Shown piece after piece: positions 11,484 through 23,551 of a DNA stretch of 64,000 nucleotides. The stretch is taken from positions 50,635,253-50,699,252 of the forward strand of contig CM075939.1 of NCBI GenBank assembly GCA_038030265.1. Reading direction: 5' to 3'. Origin of the DNA: Corythucha ciliata (Eukaryota; Arthropoda; Insecta; Hemiptera; Tingidae). Every line of letters begins with the position of its first letter. The stretch's first letter is position 1. The translations under genes and the position numbers were made by a program. Under the pieces are notes generated by a model. It did no database searches, had not been told where the DNA came from, and was given only the letters and a program-made list of their open reading frames with translations.

Positions 11484-13078
11484 TTGTTCCTGGTCGAGAA
11501 GGGAAGAGTCTTTGGGATGTTAAACTTATATGTTCAGTCAGCTTTGCCTAAAATTAATGACATTGATACATTTATGCTGGGTTTAGATCTGGACCTTTTA
11601 GTCCTAACTGAGCACTGGATTGAAAGATCATCAATTCATAACTTTCATATTCTAAATTTCTCCCTTGGTGCGGTCTTTTGTCGTGAAGGTGTATCTTGTG
11701 GGGGGGGGGGGTTTGCGTTCTGGTGAGAGATGCCAGCGCTGTTGCGTCTCCCGTTGATCAGGTGTCATGTCATTCGGTTCATGGTCACTGTGAATTGTCG
11801 GGCATGAGGGTCCGATCCAGTGGGCTTGTCGTCCTGGGGGGTCTATATCGACCACCATCGGGCGATTTCCATCTGTTCATGGAGAGGCTGAAATGGCCGT
11901 AAGAACATAGCCGATGTAATTGTCGAGCCTCTAACGGCCCTTATCAATGAGAGCGCAAATAAATGCATTTTTCATGACTGTCTGAAGCAGGGGGGGTGGG
12001 TGGGGGGTACCGATCAATAAAAAGTGTAGTAAAGATGTACCGTCAAACTATAGGCCGATTTCGCTCCTTCCGTTTTTTTTTTGTTGGAGGTGGTCATGGG
12101 GGGGGGGTTGTGGGTTCTGGAGGCAAACGGCCTTCTCACGGGGTCGCAGAACGAGTTTCGACGGGGGCTGGGCACTACAGACGCAGTGACGAATTTCGTG
12201 GACCATGTTCTCCGGGGCTTTGAGTTTAGAAAAGTGGAGGTCTCCGTCTTCGTTGATTTGAGAAAGACTTTTGACCTCGTTAACCACGAACTAATAATCG
12301 CGAAATTGGAGAAATGTAGTTGTTCTCCATCAGCGGTGTCACTCCTTCGCTCCTACCTCCAGGGGCGAATGCAAGCGGTGAGAATAAATAACGAATACTC
12401 TAGTTGGAGCCATGTTGCACGAGGTGTCCCTCAGGGATCTATCCTCGGGCCGCTTTTACTTTTAGTGGCAATCAATGATCTGCCGGACTTGCTCGTTTTA
12501 AGGGGATTTCGGCTGATTCTTTACGCTAATGACACGACTGTGTTGTGCACGGAGCAAGACTCTCAACCGGCGGCCTCTCGAATTGATGACATTAAGGACT
12601 GCGTGGACGGCTGGTTGCCGCTAATAGACTCATCGTCAATCAAAGTAAGACGTGCTCTATGCTTCTGGGGGTTAGAGATTATTGGGGAACATTGATACTC
12701 CTCAGAAGTTCAAATTTCTCGGCATATATATATATTGATCCCACGCTTGGCTTTATTCCTCGTGTTAGGGAGCTGGCAAAGAGGCTCAACAGTGCGATAC
12801 TCTTACTCCGGAGGCTGGCTTTTCATGTATCGGAGGAGACATTGCGTACTGCGTATTTCGAGAGCTGTCATAGCATAATGTGCTACGGAGTCCTTGCCTG
12901 GTGTCACGTTGGAGTCTCAAAGATTTTCTTTTGTCAGAGAAGGGCGGTCCGTGTGGTTTCGGGTCTCGGGAACCGAGAGGAGTGTAGGAACCAATTTAAA
13001 AGACTGGGCATCATGACTTTCCCTTGCGAATTTTTATGTATATCACTGCCTCGTGCTTTGCTATCGTCACCCGCATAA
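11484..13078 (+). pseudogene. LINE-C: decayed jockey-like LINE ORF2
   Basis: Endonuclease remnants (LDLLVLTEHWIE, then GGVCVLVRDA in another frame, then GLYRPPSGDF) are followed after a large internal loss by the RT. The RT shows NEFRRGLGTTDAV, VFVDLRKTFDLVNHE, ARGVPQGSILGPLL and YANDTTVL. The catalytic YADD motif is changed to YAND, so the RT would be dead even without the frame breaks. After a further shift near 12690, FLGIYIDPTLGF and RVVSGLGNREECRNQFKRLG give the usual thumb and C-terminal blocks. It ends near 13078 in S1 satellite. G-runs at 11700-11711 and 12098-12107 sit at or near frame breaks. Confidence 0.8.
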
Positions 13079-14361
13079 TTATAATCAGGGGGAAAAGGAT
13101 TCACCCTCACGATACGAGATGCAAATTGATTTGAGTAGCAGGCTACGAACTGAGGAGAATTGGTTTTGCGTGCGTTGATTTTAAAGGAGCCATACCCGCG
13201 AAATGTGTTCATGCGAGCGCCGTATGCGCGTCGATTCATTCCTGTGAGCTCCGAATTCGCTCCTGTGAGCATCAAATCCGTGAAATTCTGTCCGGAGCGA
13301 TTTAAAGGTTAATCTTTCTCCTGGTTATGTAGCCAAATTAGGGAGTAAAACTATGTACCTAATTTTGAACAGCACCACATAATAAAATATAACATAATTT
13401 CAAGCTTATTTCGGTAACCCAGTACGTTAACGCTGAATAAAGGATAAAATAATTCTCCCGTTTAAGACAAATAAATCGATCCGCAAGGTATTAATAACAC
13501 GTGAGGAAGAGCCGCGTGAAATTGATTTAACCTCGAGAGTAACAGTCAACAGAAAAACACCTAGGAAATTCTCGGCCTTCAAACTCGCTGGAATTCTTGT
13601 TATATACCTGATGAAAGACAACTTGTAAGAGCCCGGTGGTCTAAACTTCGGTTGAGCCCTTCTTCCTACCTCAGTGAGAGCGTTATTGACCTCCACCTTT
13701 TGGAAAGCAAAAGGTGGAGAGAGCAAACGGCTTGGTGAAGTAAAAGAGTCTAACAAATTGTAGTGAATGACTACCAGGAGAAGGGGGCCTTGATAAATTA
13801 TGGGAAATAATAGAGCGTCATGGAATGCGGCAACAATTGATTTTTCTCCGCATTCCGAATAGTTTATGAGCTGAAAAGAGTTGGTTTTAATCCGAATCCA
13901 ATAGCTTTGTTAAGCGCACTATTATTTTGAGTTTCCGTGTTAGTTTAGTTGGTGGATGGGTGGGTTTAGTAGGGCATGTATGGAATGAGTAACGGGCATT
14001 ACATTCAGGTTTAAAATAGTTGCAATTTCTCGTGGCGGGGCGGAGAAAGAAAGAGGAACTTTGATAGAAAAAAAGTTATTGATCAGTGACCTTTCAATCA
14101 AAGTAAAGATCAACAGCTACGAGAATTTAAGATTTTTGTGGTTCTGATACAATTTTTCTATTAAAATGAGCGTCAAATTAATCGAATAGAAGTGGAATTT
14201 GTAACATCAAAGCTTTTTCAATCAGTTTGTTGAAGTTAACTACGATAATTGCAGAAAACGATGAGGGTGTGACTACCCTTCTGTGGTAACGAACTCGCTT
14301 TTACGTTATTTATTTCACGTTAAACTCACTGAGGCTTAAAACAAACATGAGGTACACTCAC
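13079..14361. other. Satellite S1 tail, then no gene
   Basis: From 13140 to about 13310 there are S1 units such as CTCCGAATTCGCTCCTGTG. From there to 14361 I see nothing coding. This is downstream intron if the exon at 14362-14609 is real. Confidence 0.45.
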
Positions 14362-14609
14362 CGTTACTACTAAATTGCGAAGACGATTTAATAGGTAGCG
14401 GCGTCGTACTCGTTGCCGACGAGTTACGACTGTCGAGATCGGAAGACATAGTGGCCGGTGACATGTCATCACCGTCTGTTGCAATCGACGGCAAGAGTCG
14501 AGGGACGTAGTGCGGATGAGCTCGACGATGTTGGTGGATACTGTTCAGTATGATGTTGCTCGACGTTCGCGATAGAGCCTCGCGCTGTCGTACCGCTTCT
14601 TTGTAAATC
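14362..14609 (-). CDS. Candidate internal host-gene exon (248 bp)
   Basis: On the minus strand a pyrimidine-rich acceptor (CTTTTTCTATC..CCATGTCGCAG) precedes 14609, and a consensus donor (AACG/GTGAGTGTAC) follows 14362. Between them one frame is fully open: 82 codons plus one nucleotide at each side (preceding intron phase 2, following intron phase 1). The peptide starts IYKEAVRQREALSRTSSN and becomes Ser/Thr-rich (SSDLDSRNSSATSTTPLP). Base composition is GC- and CG-richer than the flanks, as expected for coding sequence. I do not recognise the family; the Ser-rich tail looks like a disordered linker of a large signalling or scaffold protein. No partner exon was found in the window, so adjacent introns would exceed several kb. 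Confidence 0.6.
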
Positions 14610-15649
14610 CTGCGACATGGAAAGATAGAAAAAGTCAGACAAATTAGCGAGTGTGTGAGGCAGAAGCAAATAATGAGTTAGTCCTGTGGGAGCGGTGGTG
14701 AAAGAAGTGAACAACCGAGTCTGCCATGAGGGGTAAATTCAAGTGGGACTGGGGAAAAACGGATGAAAATACAGAACTCGAGTGTGTTTGGCAGTAAATA
14801 CTTCACTGCTTGTAAGTTCCGGGTTTCTCCCTCTTCAAATTTTCGCTTCAAAACCCATCCTGTCGCATTCAGTGTTTTTAGGTCGTTCAAATCCAGTTGT
14901 TTCTGATTATACTCAGTTCTAAGAGTTATGTCGTGATTTATGTTACATTTCAAGGCAAAAGGAAACAAAGAAACAAAGGAGGAAGTCTGCGCACAAATCA
15001 AACACGATCCAGCGAGCCACAGTCTCTTGTCCCATTGATTTATCATTGTAGTTTTTCACGCCTATAACATCGTATAAAAGGGATATAAAAGTAACCTTCA
15101 CATTGTCAAAAAAGGTCAGCGCTATTTCAAAGAAAAATCATCACTCAGCTAGAGAATGTTTCAAACCACGGCTCTAGCAATAACGCCATCTTTGGTCTCA
15201 CAATTTCCCGTGTGTACCACGATGGAACAATCTCTTGTATGGTTAAAATTCCCATGAAAAATAAAGTAACTGCCTAGAAATTTCAGTCAGCTTTTGAAAT
15301 ATGTCAGTTTGAACTTGAATCAGCCGAAATTGACAATGTCCCGCCTGAATAAGTGCGCGGTAAAATTCACAGTCCAAGCATTGTAACGATAATTTTATGT
15401 GGTGACCAGTTTATCTTCAAGGTTTTTTATCACTTTCTTGGAGCCCAAGAGTCGAAATATGAAGTGAAATCCACCGTCTAGGAAGGTGACAACTCACTTT
15501 TCGGGTTAAAATATCCACAGAATTGAAAGATATCAGGCTATTTTTCACTACTGTTCTATAGAAATGAAAAATCAAAGTGCACAAACACAAAAGAACAGCA
15601 CACTTCAATTTCAATGGTCATGGTGAAATAAGAGATGAAAAAAAGGTTT
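14610..15649. other. No gene seen; intron-like
   Basis: Probable intron upstream (minus sense) of the exon at 14362-14609. A 122-codon minus-strand open frame at 14678-15046 has no recognisable motif. Confidence 0.45.
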
Positions 15650-16440
15650 TTGACGTAGCCAAATCCACGAAATGGTTGTTAAAGGATTGAAGTCCACCGA
15701 ATCGGGCTTGGAATGTACCGAACTGACGAAATTTGGGTTCAAAATAGCTTAATCAATGAAATATATGTTATTTTAAAGAGTCGAAATCGTTTTGTAAATG
15801 AGTCAAATTGCCGGTTTCAATTGAGCCGAACCCATGAAATTGGTTTTTTGTAAAATAGCAATTCCCGCGAATTGATTCGCAGAAGCGAAATTCACATGAT
15901 TAGCCAATTTCCTGGCCAATGAACCTGAGAGTGTGCTAAAATTGAGCGTTTTTTGTGTATTTAGCGAGGTAGTGCCTATTTTGAATATGAAAGTTGGTGA
16001 GGGGACATGTCTTGTTTTGAACTGAACTTAAGAAATCTGAATAGAACCGGTACCACCACTGGCACCAGGTGACCATTCAAGGACAAAAATTATATGCAAG
16101 CAATTCTATGGGTTTGCGATGAAATGAAAGGAGAAACAGAGTTTTTGAAAGAGAAAAATTCCGCGTAATCGGCTAATTTTGGAGTAAACGCGCGAAATTT
16201 GGGTTTCTGAAGTGTCAATTGCTCGGAATTGGTGGCTGTTGGAATGAGTCAAACCGGTGAAAATGGTTTTTGTATAGTAGATACAGCGTATTGAATTGTA
16301 AAGAGCCAAAATTCATAGAATGACTTATTTTCGGGGGGCCAATGGACCAGATCATGAATAAAAATTTCAAACTTGTGTGGGCGAGTGTTCCAGTGGGCAG
16401 AATAGCCATCTTACTCTAATCACTAAAATTTGGTTTTAGG
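15650..16440 (+). repeat. Degenerate ~30-bp satellite, family S1
   Basis: Units of roughly 30 bp follow GAGCCAAATCCACGAAATTG then GTTTTTGAAA. Clear examples start near 15656, 15829 and 16250. The inverse orientation is seen at 36490-36790. Heavily diverged and non-coding. Confidence 0.65.
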
Positions 16441-16689
16441 TCCATTCCATTATTGTTCCGCTATAGTGCTGCAGTAGTGTAGAAAACTGTGTGATCTCAC
16501 TGACTTATTTTGAAAACGCGGCAAAATGTACACACGGGTTTATTATTCATAAATGTAGCCATACCCGGCTTGAAATTACATGAAAATCGACACCCCACCA
16601 CCTGGGGCCCTAGTTAGAAATTGTCGGGAAAAAATCTCGCAAGTGGTATCCAAGGACGCTACATCATAAATATATCTCGCCATAGCAAC

Positions 16690-16902
16690 TGTTGTGAATT
16701 CAAATTGTAATTAAGCGCCCTTAGCGCCCCTGATCGAAAGTGCCTGAGTGGAACCTCCAAGTTTTGTTGTTGACCTGTTCGCTGAAGAAAGCCACTAAGT
16801 TTTAGGCCATCTTGTCTCAAAAATAAATTATGTGTTCAACTGTTCATCCACCGGCATCGTTTATGTCTGAGTTCCCCCTACATCCCTAAGAAGGATATAA
16901 CA
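16690..16902 (+). repeat. Gypsy-1 5' LTR
   Basis: 213 bp, TGTTGTG...ATAACA. It is immediately followed by ACTGGCGACGATGG, the likely primer-binding region. It is 33 bp longer than the 3' LTR because of an indel in its middle, and it also carries several substitutions. Confidence 0.93.
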
Positions 16903-16912
16903 ACTGGCGACG

Positions 16913-18401
16913 ATGGGGCGTACGAGAATCTCACGTCGAAGAAGTTTGAGTGAACGGGAAGAGGAGCCGTCCGTCGACCCGTCCCACGAGGTGGATGAAG
17001 TGGCCTCAGAGTGCTCAGCGGCAGATATTTCGTCGGATCCTGGTAAAAATATTCAAATTCAGTCGGAGCAGCCACCCGCGACGAAGTTTCTAGGTCAGTC
17101 GCAGGCCCAACGTGTCGGGATTGTGGGTGCTATCCAGCCGTTCGTCGAAGGCCAGGAGCCATTTGAGAATTAACTAGAAAGACTTCAAGCGTTCTTCTCG
17201 GTTAATCAGTTACCCGATGCGGAGAAAGTTGCTACGCTCGTTGTGCTCATCGGATCTGACATGTACAAAATTCTCAAAAGTTTAGTGGTACCTCGTTCCC
17301 CGCTCCAGTTAACGTACCAGGAAGTCGTCTCCGCGTTGAAGAGCCACTACTCGCCGCAGAAAAGTGAAATAGCAGAGCGCTATCGGTTTAACTGTCGTTT
17401 AAATGCCCGGTGAGTCGGTTCAAGACTTTATAATCGGACTCAAACAACTCTCAGTAGCCTGCAATTTTGGAGAGTTTCTCGACCAGGCTCTCCGAGATCG
17501 GTTGATAGTCGGGCTCTCGGATAAAAGTATGATTCGGAAACTCATCGGAGTTACTCATCTTACGTTTGACGACGCATGCAAGGCCGTCATTGACATGGCG
17601 TCAGTCCAACGTGAGTCACGGCTCGTGAAAGAGCAATCATCTTCGACAGTCTCGTCTTGCTTCGCAGTCAAATCATCCGGACGATCAAACCAGCGACCTG
17701 CGTTCAAAGGTCAGTCGAACAGCAAGTTTTTTAACCGAAACCGGTCCAAGTCTCGATACCGGTCGTCTTCCCGGACGCGGTCTACAGAAACCGCTCGTCA
17801 GCCGTCATCGGACAGAAGAGAGTCATCTGCATCCTGTCGGCGTTGTGACAGGCCCGGTCACAGCGAAGAGAACTGTTTTACATCATCCTGGACGTGTTTT
17901 TCCTGCGGTCGTCGTGGTCACATCGCGAAGAAATGGCATTTCAATAACAAGTCAGTTTACCTTTGTGATTCTATCGTGAGTACCCCGCTAAAAGTTTTTT
18001 TGTTAATTAATCGCAAGCCAATTGAGTTTGAAGTGGATAGTGGCGCGTCCACGTCAATTTTCCCTTACGATCTTTTCAATATGATTTTCCCTAAAATTCG
18101 GTTGTCCCCGTATAAATTCAGGCTCAAAGCCGCAAATGATCAATTCTTGGAAATAGTTGGTTCTGCAGTTTTCCACGACGTCACTGTCGAGGGAAAAACG
18201 TTGAATAATTTGAATATTGTTATTTCACGGTCAAAACTCAAACACCCACTCCTAGGCCGTGATTGGCTTGACATTGTAGCCCCCAATTGGAGAGAAAACT
18301 TCCTCCCCACGTTGAAATCAGTTGGTAATGTCAATTTTTCAGAATCCGAACAAACCAAAGGAGGGGGGGGGACTCTCACAAGTTTCTGTTGTCCGATATA
18401 A
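16913..18401 (+). pseudogene. Gypsy-1 gag and protease, broken
   Basis: The ATG at 16913 opens gag. An in-frame TAA at 17171-17173 interrupts it, after which the same frame continues to about 17400 (LERLQAFFSVNQLPDAEKVA region). A frameshift then leads into MPGESVQDFIIGLKQLS. The first zinc knuckle is intact (CRRCDRPGHSEENC). In the second (CFSCGRRGHIAKKW) the last Cys is Trp. The aspartic protease has the catalytic DSGAS and the LLGRDWL block. The frame ends at 18401, just after a G9 run at 18363-18371, beyond which pol lies in a different frame. Gag would form the particle and the protease would cut the polyprotein; this copy can do neither. Confidence 0.88.
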
Positions 18402-19755
18402 AAAAGAAGTTTCCTAATATCTTCCCAGAGAGTAACGATTTACCTATTAATGATTTTGAAGCGACCATTAATCTCAAAGACGATGCGGTTCCAGTTTTTC
18501 ATCGTCCGTACTCGGTTCCCTACGCTTATCGGGAAAAGATAGAAAAGGAAAATCAGGAATTGGAAAGCAAGGGCATTATTAAAAAGGTTGTTAGCAGTGA
18601 GTGGGCTTCCCCAGTAGTTTGTGTTCCCAAAAAAGACGGATCACTGCGGTTGTGTGTCAACTTGAAAAATACGATTAATAAACAAATTAGGGTCAACCAC
18701 TACCCGTTACCACTTATCGAAGAAATTTTTAACAATTTACAGGGTTGCCGTGTGTTTTGTCAATTGGACCTCAAAAATGCGTACCTTCAGGTAAAAGTAG
18801 TTGAAAGTAGTCAGCCCCTGTTAACTATCAACACAAATTTTGGCTTGTATCAGTACACCCGATTAGTTTTCGGCATTTCGTCAGCTCCTTTTACGTTTCA
18901 GTCTTTAATGGATAAAGTATTGGAAGGCATTCCAAACGCAGCGGCGTATCTAGATGATGTAATTCTTGGCGGGAAAGATTTTAACGAGTGTAAGGAAACT
19001 CTGTACGCCGTTTTGGAACGACTGAACAAGTTTAATGTCAAAATTAATGTCAACAAATGCCAGTGGTTTTCCAAATCTGTGAACTACCTAGGTTACGTTT
19101 TAGATGAGGAGGGTTTGCACCCAAGTTCTAGTAAGATCGAGGCTCTTCGTTCTGCTCCATGTCCCACCAATGTAACCGAGCTCAAATCTTACCTCGGTCT
19201 TTTAAATTTTTTCCATAAATTTTTACCACGCCCTTCGGATTTATTAGAACCTTTACTTCGTTTAACACATAAGAACACTGAATGGCAGTGGACCAAAGAC
19301 TGTCAAAAGGCGTTTGAGCAGTCCAAAAATATAATTTCGGAAAAATCCTTATTAGTATTATTCGACCCGTCGTTACCAGTAGTCGTTAGTGCTGACAGTA
19401 GTTCATATGGAGTTGGCGCTGTCTTGTGCCACGTCGTAGATGATCAAGAGAAGCGGCTTTGCCTCTGCGACCCTGACCGAGTCGCAACGGAACTATAGTC
19501 AAATAGACCGCGAGGCACTAGCTATCATGTTCGCATTAAGTAAATTTGAAAAATATTTGATTGGTCGTCACTTCACTTTGGTTACGGACCACGAGCCCCT
19601 GAAATATATTTTCAATCCCCGTAAGGACGTTCCCTTGTACACAGCTTCACGTCTTCAGAGGTGGGCTATGCGCTTGTCCGCGTATTACTATACGGTCGTG
19701 TATAAAAAAGGCACATCAATCGGCCATGCAGACGCTATGTCGCGTCTCCCCCTTC
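18372..19755 (+). pseudogene. Gypsy-1 reverse transcriptase and RNase H, frameshifted
   Basis: RT runs from KKKFPNIFPE to the RNase H junction. It shows LDLKNAYLQV, LVFGISSAPFTFQ and the catalytic YLDD. RNase H begins with VVSADSSSYGVGAVL. A frameshift near 19455 moves FASATLTESQRNYSQIDREA and TDHEPLKYIF into the next frame. The catalytic residues themselves survive. Its frame differs from that of gag-protease, apparently because of the G9 run at 18363-18371. Confidence 0.9.
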
Positions 19756-21095
19756 CAAACCAGTGCGAACTGGACGTTGGCTCGTGTTATTTTTTGGACA
19801 ACGAATTCGAGGCATCGTTGTTGTCGTTTCAGGATGTTGCTAAAGCAACTAAACAGGATCCCGTGATCCACAAAATTTTCGAGTACACCCGTGACGGTTG
19901 GGAGAAAGGAAAATTGTCAGACGAAATTCTTCCGTATTACAAAGTCAAAAATTCGTTAAGTATCGACAAGGGCTGTCTGCTGCGTGGGAATCGTGTTGTA
20001 ATCCCTGAGAGTTTGAAACGCAAGGTTTTGGCGTTGCTTCACGCAGACCATCCAGGCGTCACGCGTTCGAAAATGCTTGCCAGATCGTTCGTTTGGTGGC
20101 TAGGCATAGATGATGACATTGTCCGTCACGTACAATGTTGCTCCACCTGTCAGTTTATGAGTAATGAAAGTCAAAAAAAGGAGTACCATCCGATGCAAAA
20201 GTCCGGGTCTTGTTGGCAAAGAGTGCATATAGATTTTCCCCAAATAAAAAAACTCCCAAGTTTTACTGGTTGTCGACGAGTTTAGTAAATGGTTAGAGTT
20301 GTTTGTAATGTCGTCGACATGCGCTCAAAGTGTCATTAATAACCTGGAAAGTGTTTTTTCGCGATTCGGTTACCCTCAGGTTATCGTTTCGGACAATGGC
20401 CCCCCATTTTTCTCGGTTGAGTTTAAAAATTATTTAAAGTCCAATAACGTGGAGTTCATTACAAGTCCCGCTTACCACCCCGCCAGCAATGGCCAGGCCG
20501 AACGTGCGGTGCAGATCGTTAAAAAGTCAATTTTGAAAAGAGTGGTAGCAGGTACTGGTCACTTGACGTCTCATGAATTAGTCAGGAAGTTAAATAATTT
20601 CTTGTATTGTTATCGGAATACTCCATGCACTTCAACCAAAGTGACGCCGTCAGAGTTGTTCCTCAAGTTCACCCCCCGAACTCCGTTAAGTATGCTCCAT
20701 CCCAATGACCGTCCTACTCACTGTGGGGAAAATTCAAGCATTCCGGAAGACGAAAGTTCCAAATAAACGATAAAGTTCTCGTTTTGAACCCAGTTCGGAG
20801 CGATGTTCAAAAATGGATCCCAGGGCGTGTAATGGAGGTGATTGGTCGTATTGTTTATTTGATAAAGTTGCCTACTGGTCAAATTCGAAAAGCACATTTA
20901 AATCAGTTGAGAGTTAGCCACCTTAGTGAGAGCCTCCACCCTGAACCCAGACCTTCCTGTAGTGATGATTTGGAACCTTGTAAACGTAAAGAAGACTCAG
21001 TAAATTCTAAACCTGGAAATTCCTCGGATTTGGTCCCCACGCCAGTACGTCGTTCTGTAAGATTTAGACTTCCTCCCAAAAAACTATCTTTGTAA
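19756..21095 (+). pseudogene. Gypsy-1 integrase, frameshifted
   Basis: The HHCC zinc module is present (HADHPGVTRSK, then CCSTCQ). The first catalytic Asp is in WQRVHIDF. A frameshift near 20265 follows, then VVDEFSKWLEL in the next frame. The second Asp (VSDNGPP) and Glu (GQAERA) keep the D-x35-E spacing. Another shift near 20760 leads to a basic C-terminal tail with a GPY/F-like block (WIPGRVMEVIGRIVYLIKLP). Translation ends at 21095. Confidence 0.9.
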
Positions 21096-21223
21096 AATCA
21101 AAAATCGTGTTTATTACTTTTCTTTTCAGGTTCATTGATTTATGTATTTTGTAAGTGTGTACGATTGTATTGTCCATTGAAATTGTACTGTTGGTTGTTC
21201 TTTTTTTTTATGGAAGGGAGAAA

Positions 21224-21403
21224 TGTTGTGAATTCAAATTGTAATTACGCGCGCTTAGCGCCCCTGATCGAAAGTGCCTAAGTTTTACGAAGCCGCTAAG
21301 TTTTAGGCCACCTTGTCTCAAAAATAAATTGTGTGTTCAACTGTTCATCCACCGGCATCGTTTATGTCTGAGTTCCCCCTACATCCCTAAGAAGGATATA
21401 ACA
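21224..21403 (+). repeat. Gypsy-1 3' LTR
   Basis: 180 bp with the same termini as the 5' LTR. It lacks about 33 bp after GATCGAAAGTGCCT. It is followed by the GCAAC duplication. Confidence 0.93.
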
Positions 21404-21459
21404 GCAACCACCTCATTTGAATTTTTCCCGACAACTCTAAGGCCCGGTGCACACGAGCG

Positions 21460-21650
21460 ATAAGTGTCGCGCGGTCGCCGCGACAATTATCGCCGCGACC
21501 GCAGAGAAACATATAATTCAATGGGGCAATGCACACGTGCCGCGGCGACCAGTGTCGCGCGGTCATTGCGACACTCATCGCCGCGACCATACAGAAACGT
21601 ATAATTCAATGGGCAATGCACACGTGTCGCGGCGACCAATTATCGCTGGC
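21460..21650 (+). repeat. Subterminal direct repeat, ~80 bp x 2
   Basis: Two adjacent copies share TCGCCGCGACC, a GAGAAAC/CAGAAAC block, TATAATTCAATGGG and CAATGCACACGTG. Both hold shortened versions of the element's own tip (TGCACACG). Such subterminal repeats are typical transposase-binding regions, but that role is inferred. Confidence 0.65.
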
Positions 21651-22452
21651 GACACTCGAAATGATGTCGCAAGTTCCTGTGGGTCGCGCGACTTTATTTT
21701 CACCACTCAATACTTGAAAACCTAGCTTTTATACCAGGTGAACGCAGCACCATTCAGGGGGTACAAATAGGTCCCACCTACTAGGGGATATTATAACTGT
21801 ATTCTCCAAAGGCTTATTGCATCTCTACTACTCTGCTAGGGTTCGCAATCTCTTATTGGCATTGCTGGTCCGTGGGATTTCGCAATCTTTTTCAGTTCCG
21901 AATGCTAGGGGGTGAAAATATAAGTATACCTTTCTACTTTTATATTTATTTATTTATTTTTTAAATACTTGCAGTATTACAATACTATGTGATGGGCTTA
22001 CTAGGGATTGGGGGACTTAATTTTGTGCAGGAGTACTATAATAGAACTTGAGGGAGGGTTTCTGACCAATAATACTTCCAAGCTGTCAATTTAACAGTTA
22101 ATAAATTAGGTAACAATTCATAATTAGGTAACAATGATTAAATCAGACAATAAGATCACCGTTCAGTTGAGCAGGTCCGGCTCCCTCTCTCTCTGGGGAT
22201 CTCCTTAAGATGTGGCCAGTACCTAGGCCGTTCCCGGCCCTTACCTGGCCTGTACCCGACCAGACTCCCCAGCAGAGTCGGTCCCATCACTCAGCTCGAC
22301 CCGTTAGCCGCGACTGGTGGTCAGCCAGTCGCGCCCGAGAGGCACCACGTGGAGGTGGGTCTTTCGGAGCTGAGGATGCTGGCTTGCGCCATGGACCGAA
22401 ACCGGGCAGGGAAGGTGCCTCTACCCGGGTTGCCCGAGTAGGGAAGGTGCCC

Positions 22453-23090
22453 CTACTCGGCCATTGCCGGTCCCAGTCCCCTGCGCTCCAACCAGGAGCG
22501 CGAGAAAACCAGGAGTCGGCCGTACGCCCACCGGTCTCTGACGAGAGCCGAGTCGACCGGCGGGCCATTCCTACCCCATACCGCTCGCCGCAGATCCCCG
22601 TGGAGGCTGCAGCGACGAAGCACATGGTCAGCGGTCTCCTCCTCGACGCCACAAGGGCATATTGGAGAGTCCCGCCGCCGGAAGAACCACAACTTGGCGT
22701 TGAAAGAGTCGTGCCCCGTCATGATAGAAGTGGCGGCGTGCTCAAGGATAAACCACTTGGCTGCCGCCAGTCTCGTCCGAACATCGGGCACGAACCCGAA
22801 CAAACGCCTACCCGTTGGACTGCTAGCCCAACGCGCCTGCCAAGCCTCGACGAATAGGTCATCGAGAAGGCGGATGCCTCAAGCGGCCCCCCATTCATCG
22901 GCCATAGTACCAATGCGCTCGGCCCAGTCTTCACGGCACCGTACCAATCCCAAGTTTCCCTGGGCGAGGCGGCGCCGATGAACCCATGCATCGAGCAGGA
23001 GGTCCCTCTGGCATCCAGGTGTTAGATGGTTGTGGAGAACAGTGTTTTTGGCGAACTTTGGTGCACACGTTATGAGGCGAAGCGCTCTAT
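22453..23090 (-). pseudogene. R1-like LINE, C-terminal fragment
   Basis: The minus-strand frame shows EAWQARWASSPTGRRLFGF, IMTGHDSFNAKLWFFRRRDS, CPCGVEEETADHVLRRC and a final LVFSRSWLERRG before the TAG at 22453-22455. This is the typical end of R1/LOA-type LINE ORF2, with its Cys/His cluster. Upstream, in the same frame, WVHRRRLAQGNLGLVRCREDW is readable but ends at an in-frame TGA near 22885. GC content is much higher than the surroundings. Only the end of the gene remains. Plus-strand frames here are antisense shadows. Confidence 0.75.
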
Positions 23091-23261
23091 TCTGCTATGT
23101 CTCTCTTTATTTGCGTTTTGCTATAGCTGAGCCCAATGCAGATCAACAGTACTGGCATATCGGGCGCACTATCGGCCCCCCGTAGTTGAAAAAACTCCCT
23201 ACAAAATCTTACCAGACAGCAAATAAAAGCGCTTCAATTCCTAGTAATTCCACAATGTTGA

Positions 23262-23551
23262 GGCAGCTCCACACATGCGGTTTTCGCCGAGCAACTAGGC
23301 GAATGCCGAGCTACTCGTCTAGGTCATCGGCGAGTAGCGAGCTCGTTGATCCACACATTCGGAGTTCGTTCCGCGCATCGCTAGCCTCCTACATTCGTCT
23401 CCTTTGAAGTGGTAAAAAACCGACACTGGCCGGAACATCTCCGAGCACGAGTATTCGGCATTTGCCAAGTACCGAGCACCCCTCCACACCACTAGGAAAT
23501 CGACGAGCATCTGCTCGGTGCTCGGGCGAATACCGCATGTTTGGAGCCACC
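23262..23551. mobile_element. MITE with ~33-bp inverted ends
   Basis: The left end GGCAGCTCCACACATGCGGT is matched by the inverted right end GGTGGCTCCAAACATGCGGT, and both run on into TTCGCC..GAGCA. The interior repeats GAGTAGC/GAGCTCG words. Target duplication is not clear. Confidence 0.65.

Larger units (their letters stand above)
16690..21403 (+). mobile_element. Gypsy-1: full-length but degraded Ty3/Gypsy LTR retrotransposon
   Basis: LTRs at both ends begin TGTTGTGAATTC and end GATATAACA. A 5-bp target duplication GCAAC is present at 16685-16689 and 21404-21408. A purine-rich tract (GGAAGGGAGAAA) precedes the 3' LTR. The interior holds gag, protease, RT, RNase H and integrase in the Ty3/Gypsy order, spread over all three frames, with no env. 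At least six frame breaks or stops make it inactive. Confidence 0.95.

Noticed and set aside
17171..17173. Programmed stop readthrough in Gypsy-1 gag
   Set aside because: The element has several other frame breaks and a mutated zinc knuckle, so simple decay explains the stop.
20784..21224. Env gene downstream of Gypsy-1 pol
   Set aside because: Only the integrase tail and an untranslated stretch precede the 3' LTR; no signal peptide or membrane segment.
22210..22857. 215-codon GC-rich plus-strand frame as a possible transferred bacterial gene
   Set aside because: It is antisense to the R1-like LINE fragment whose motifs are clear on the minus strand.
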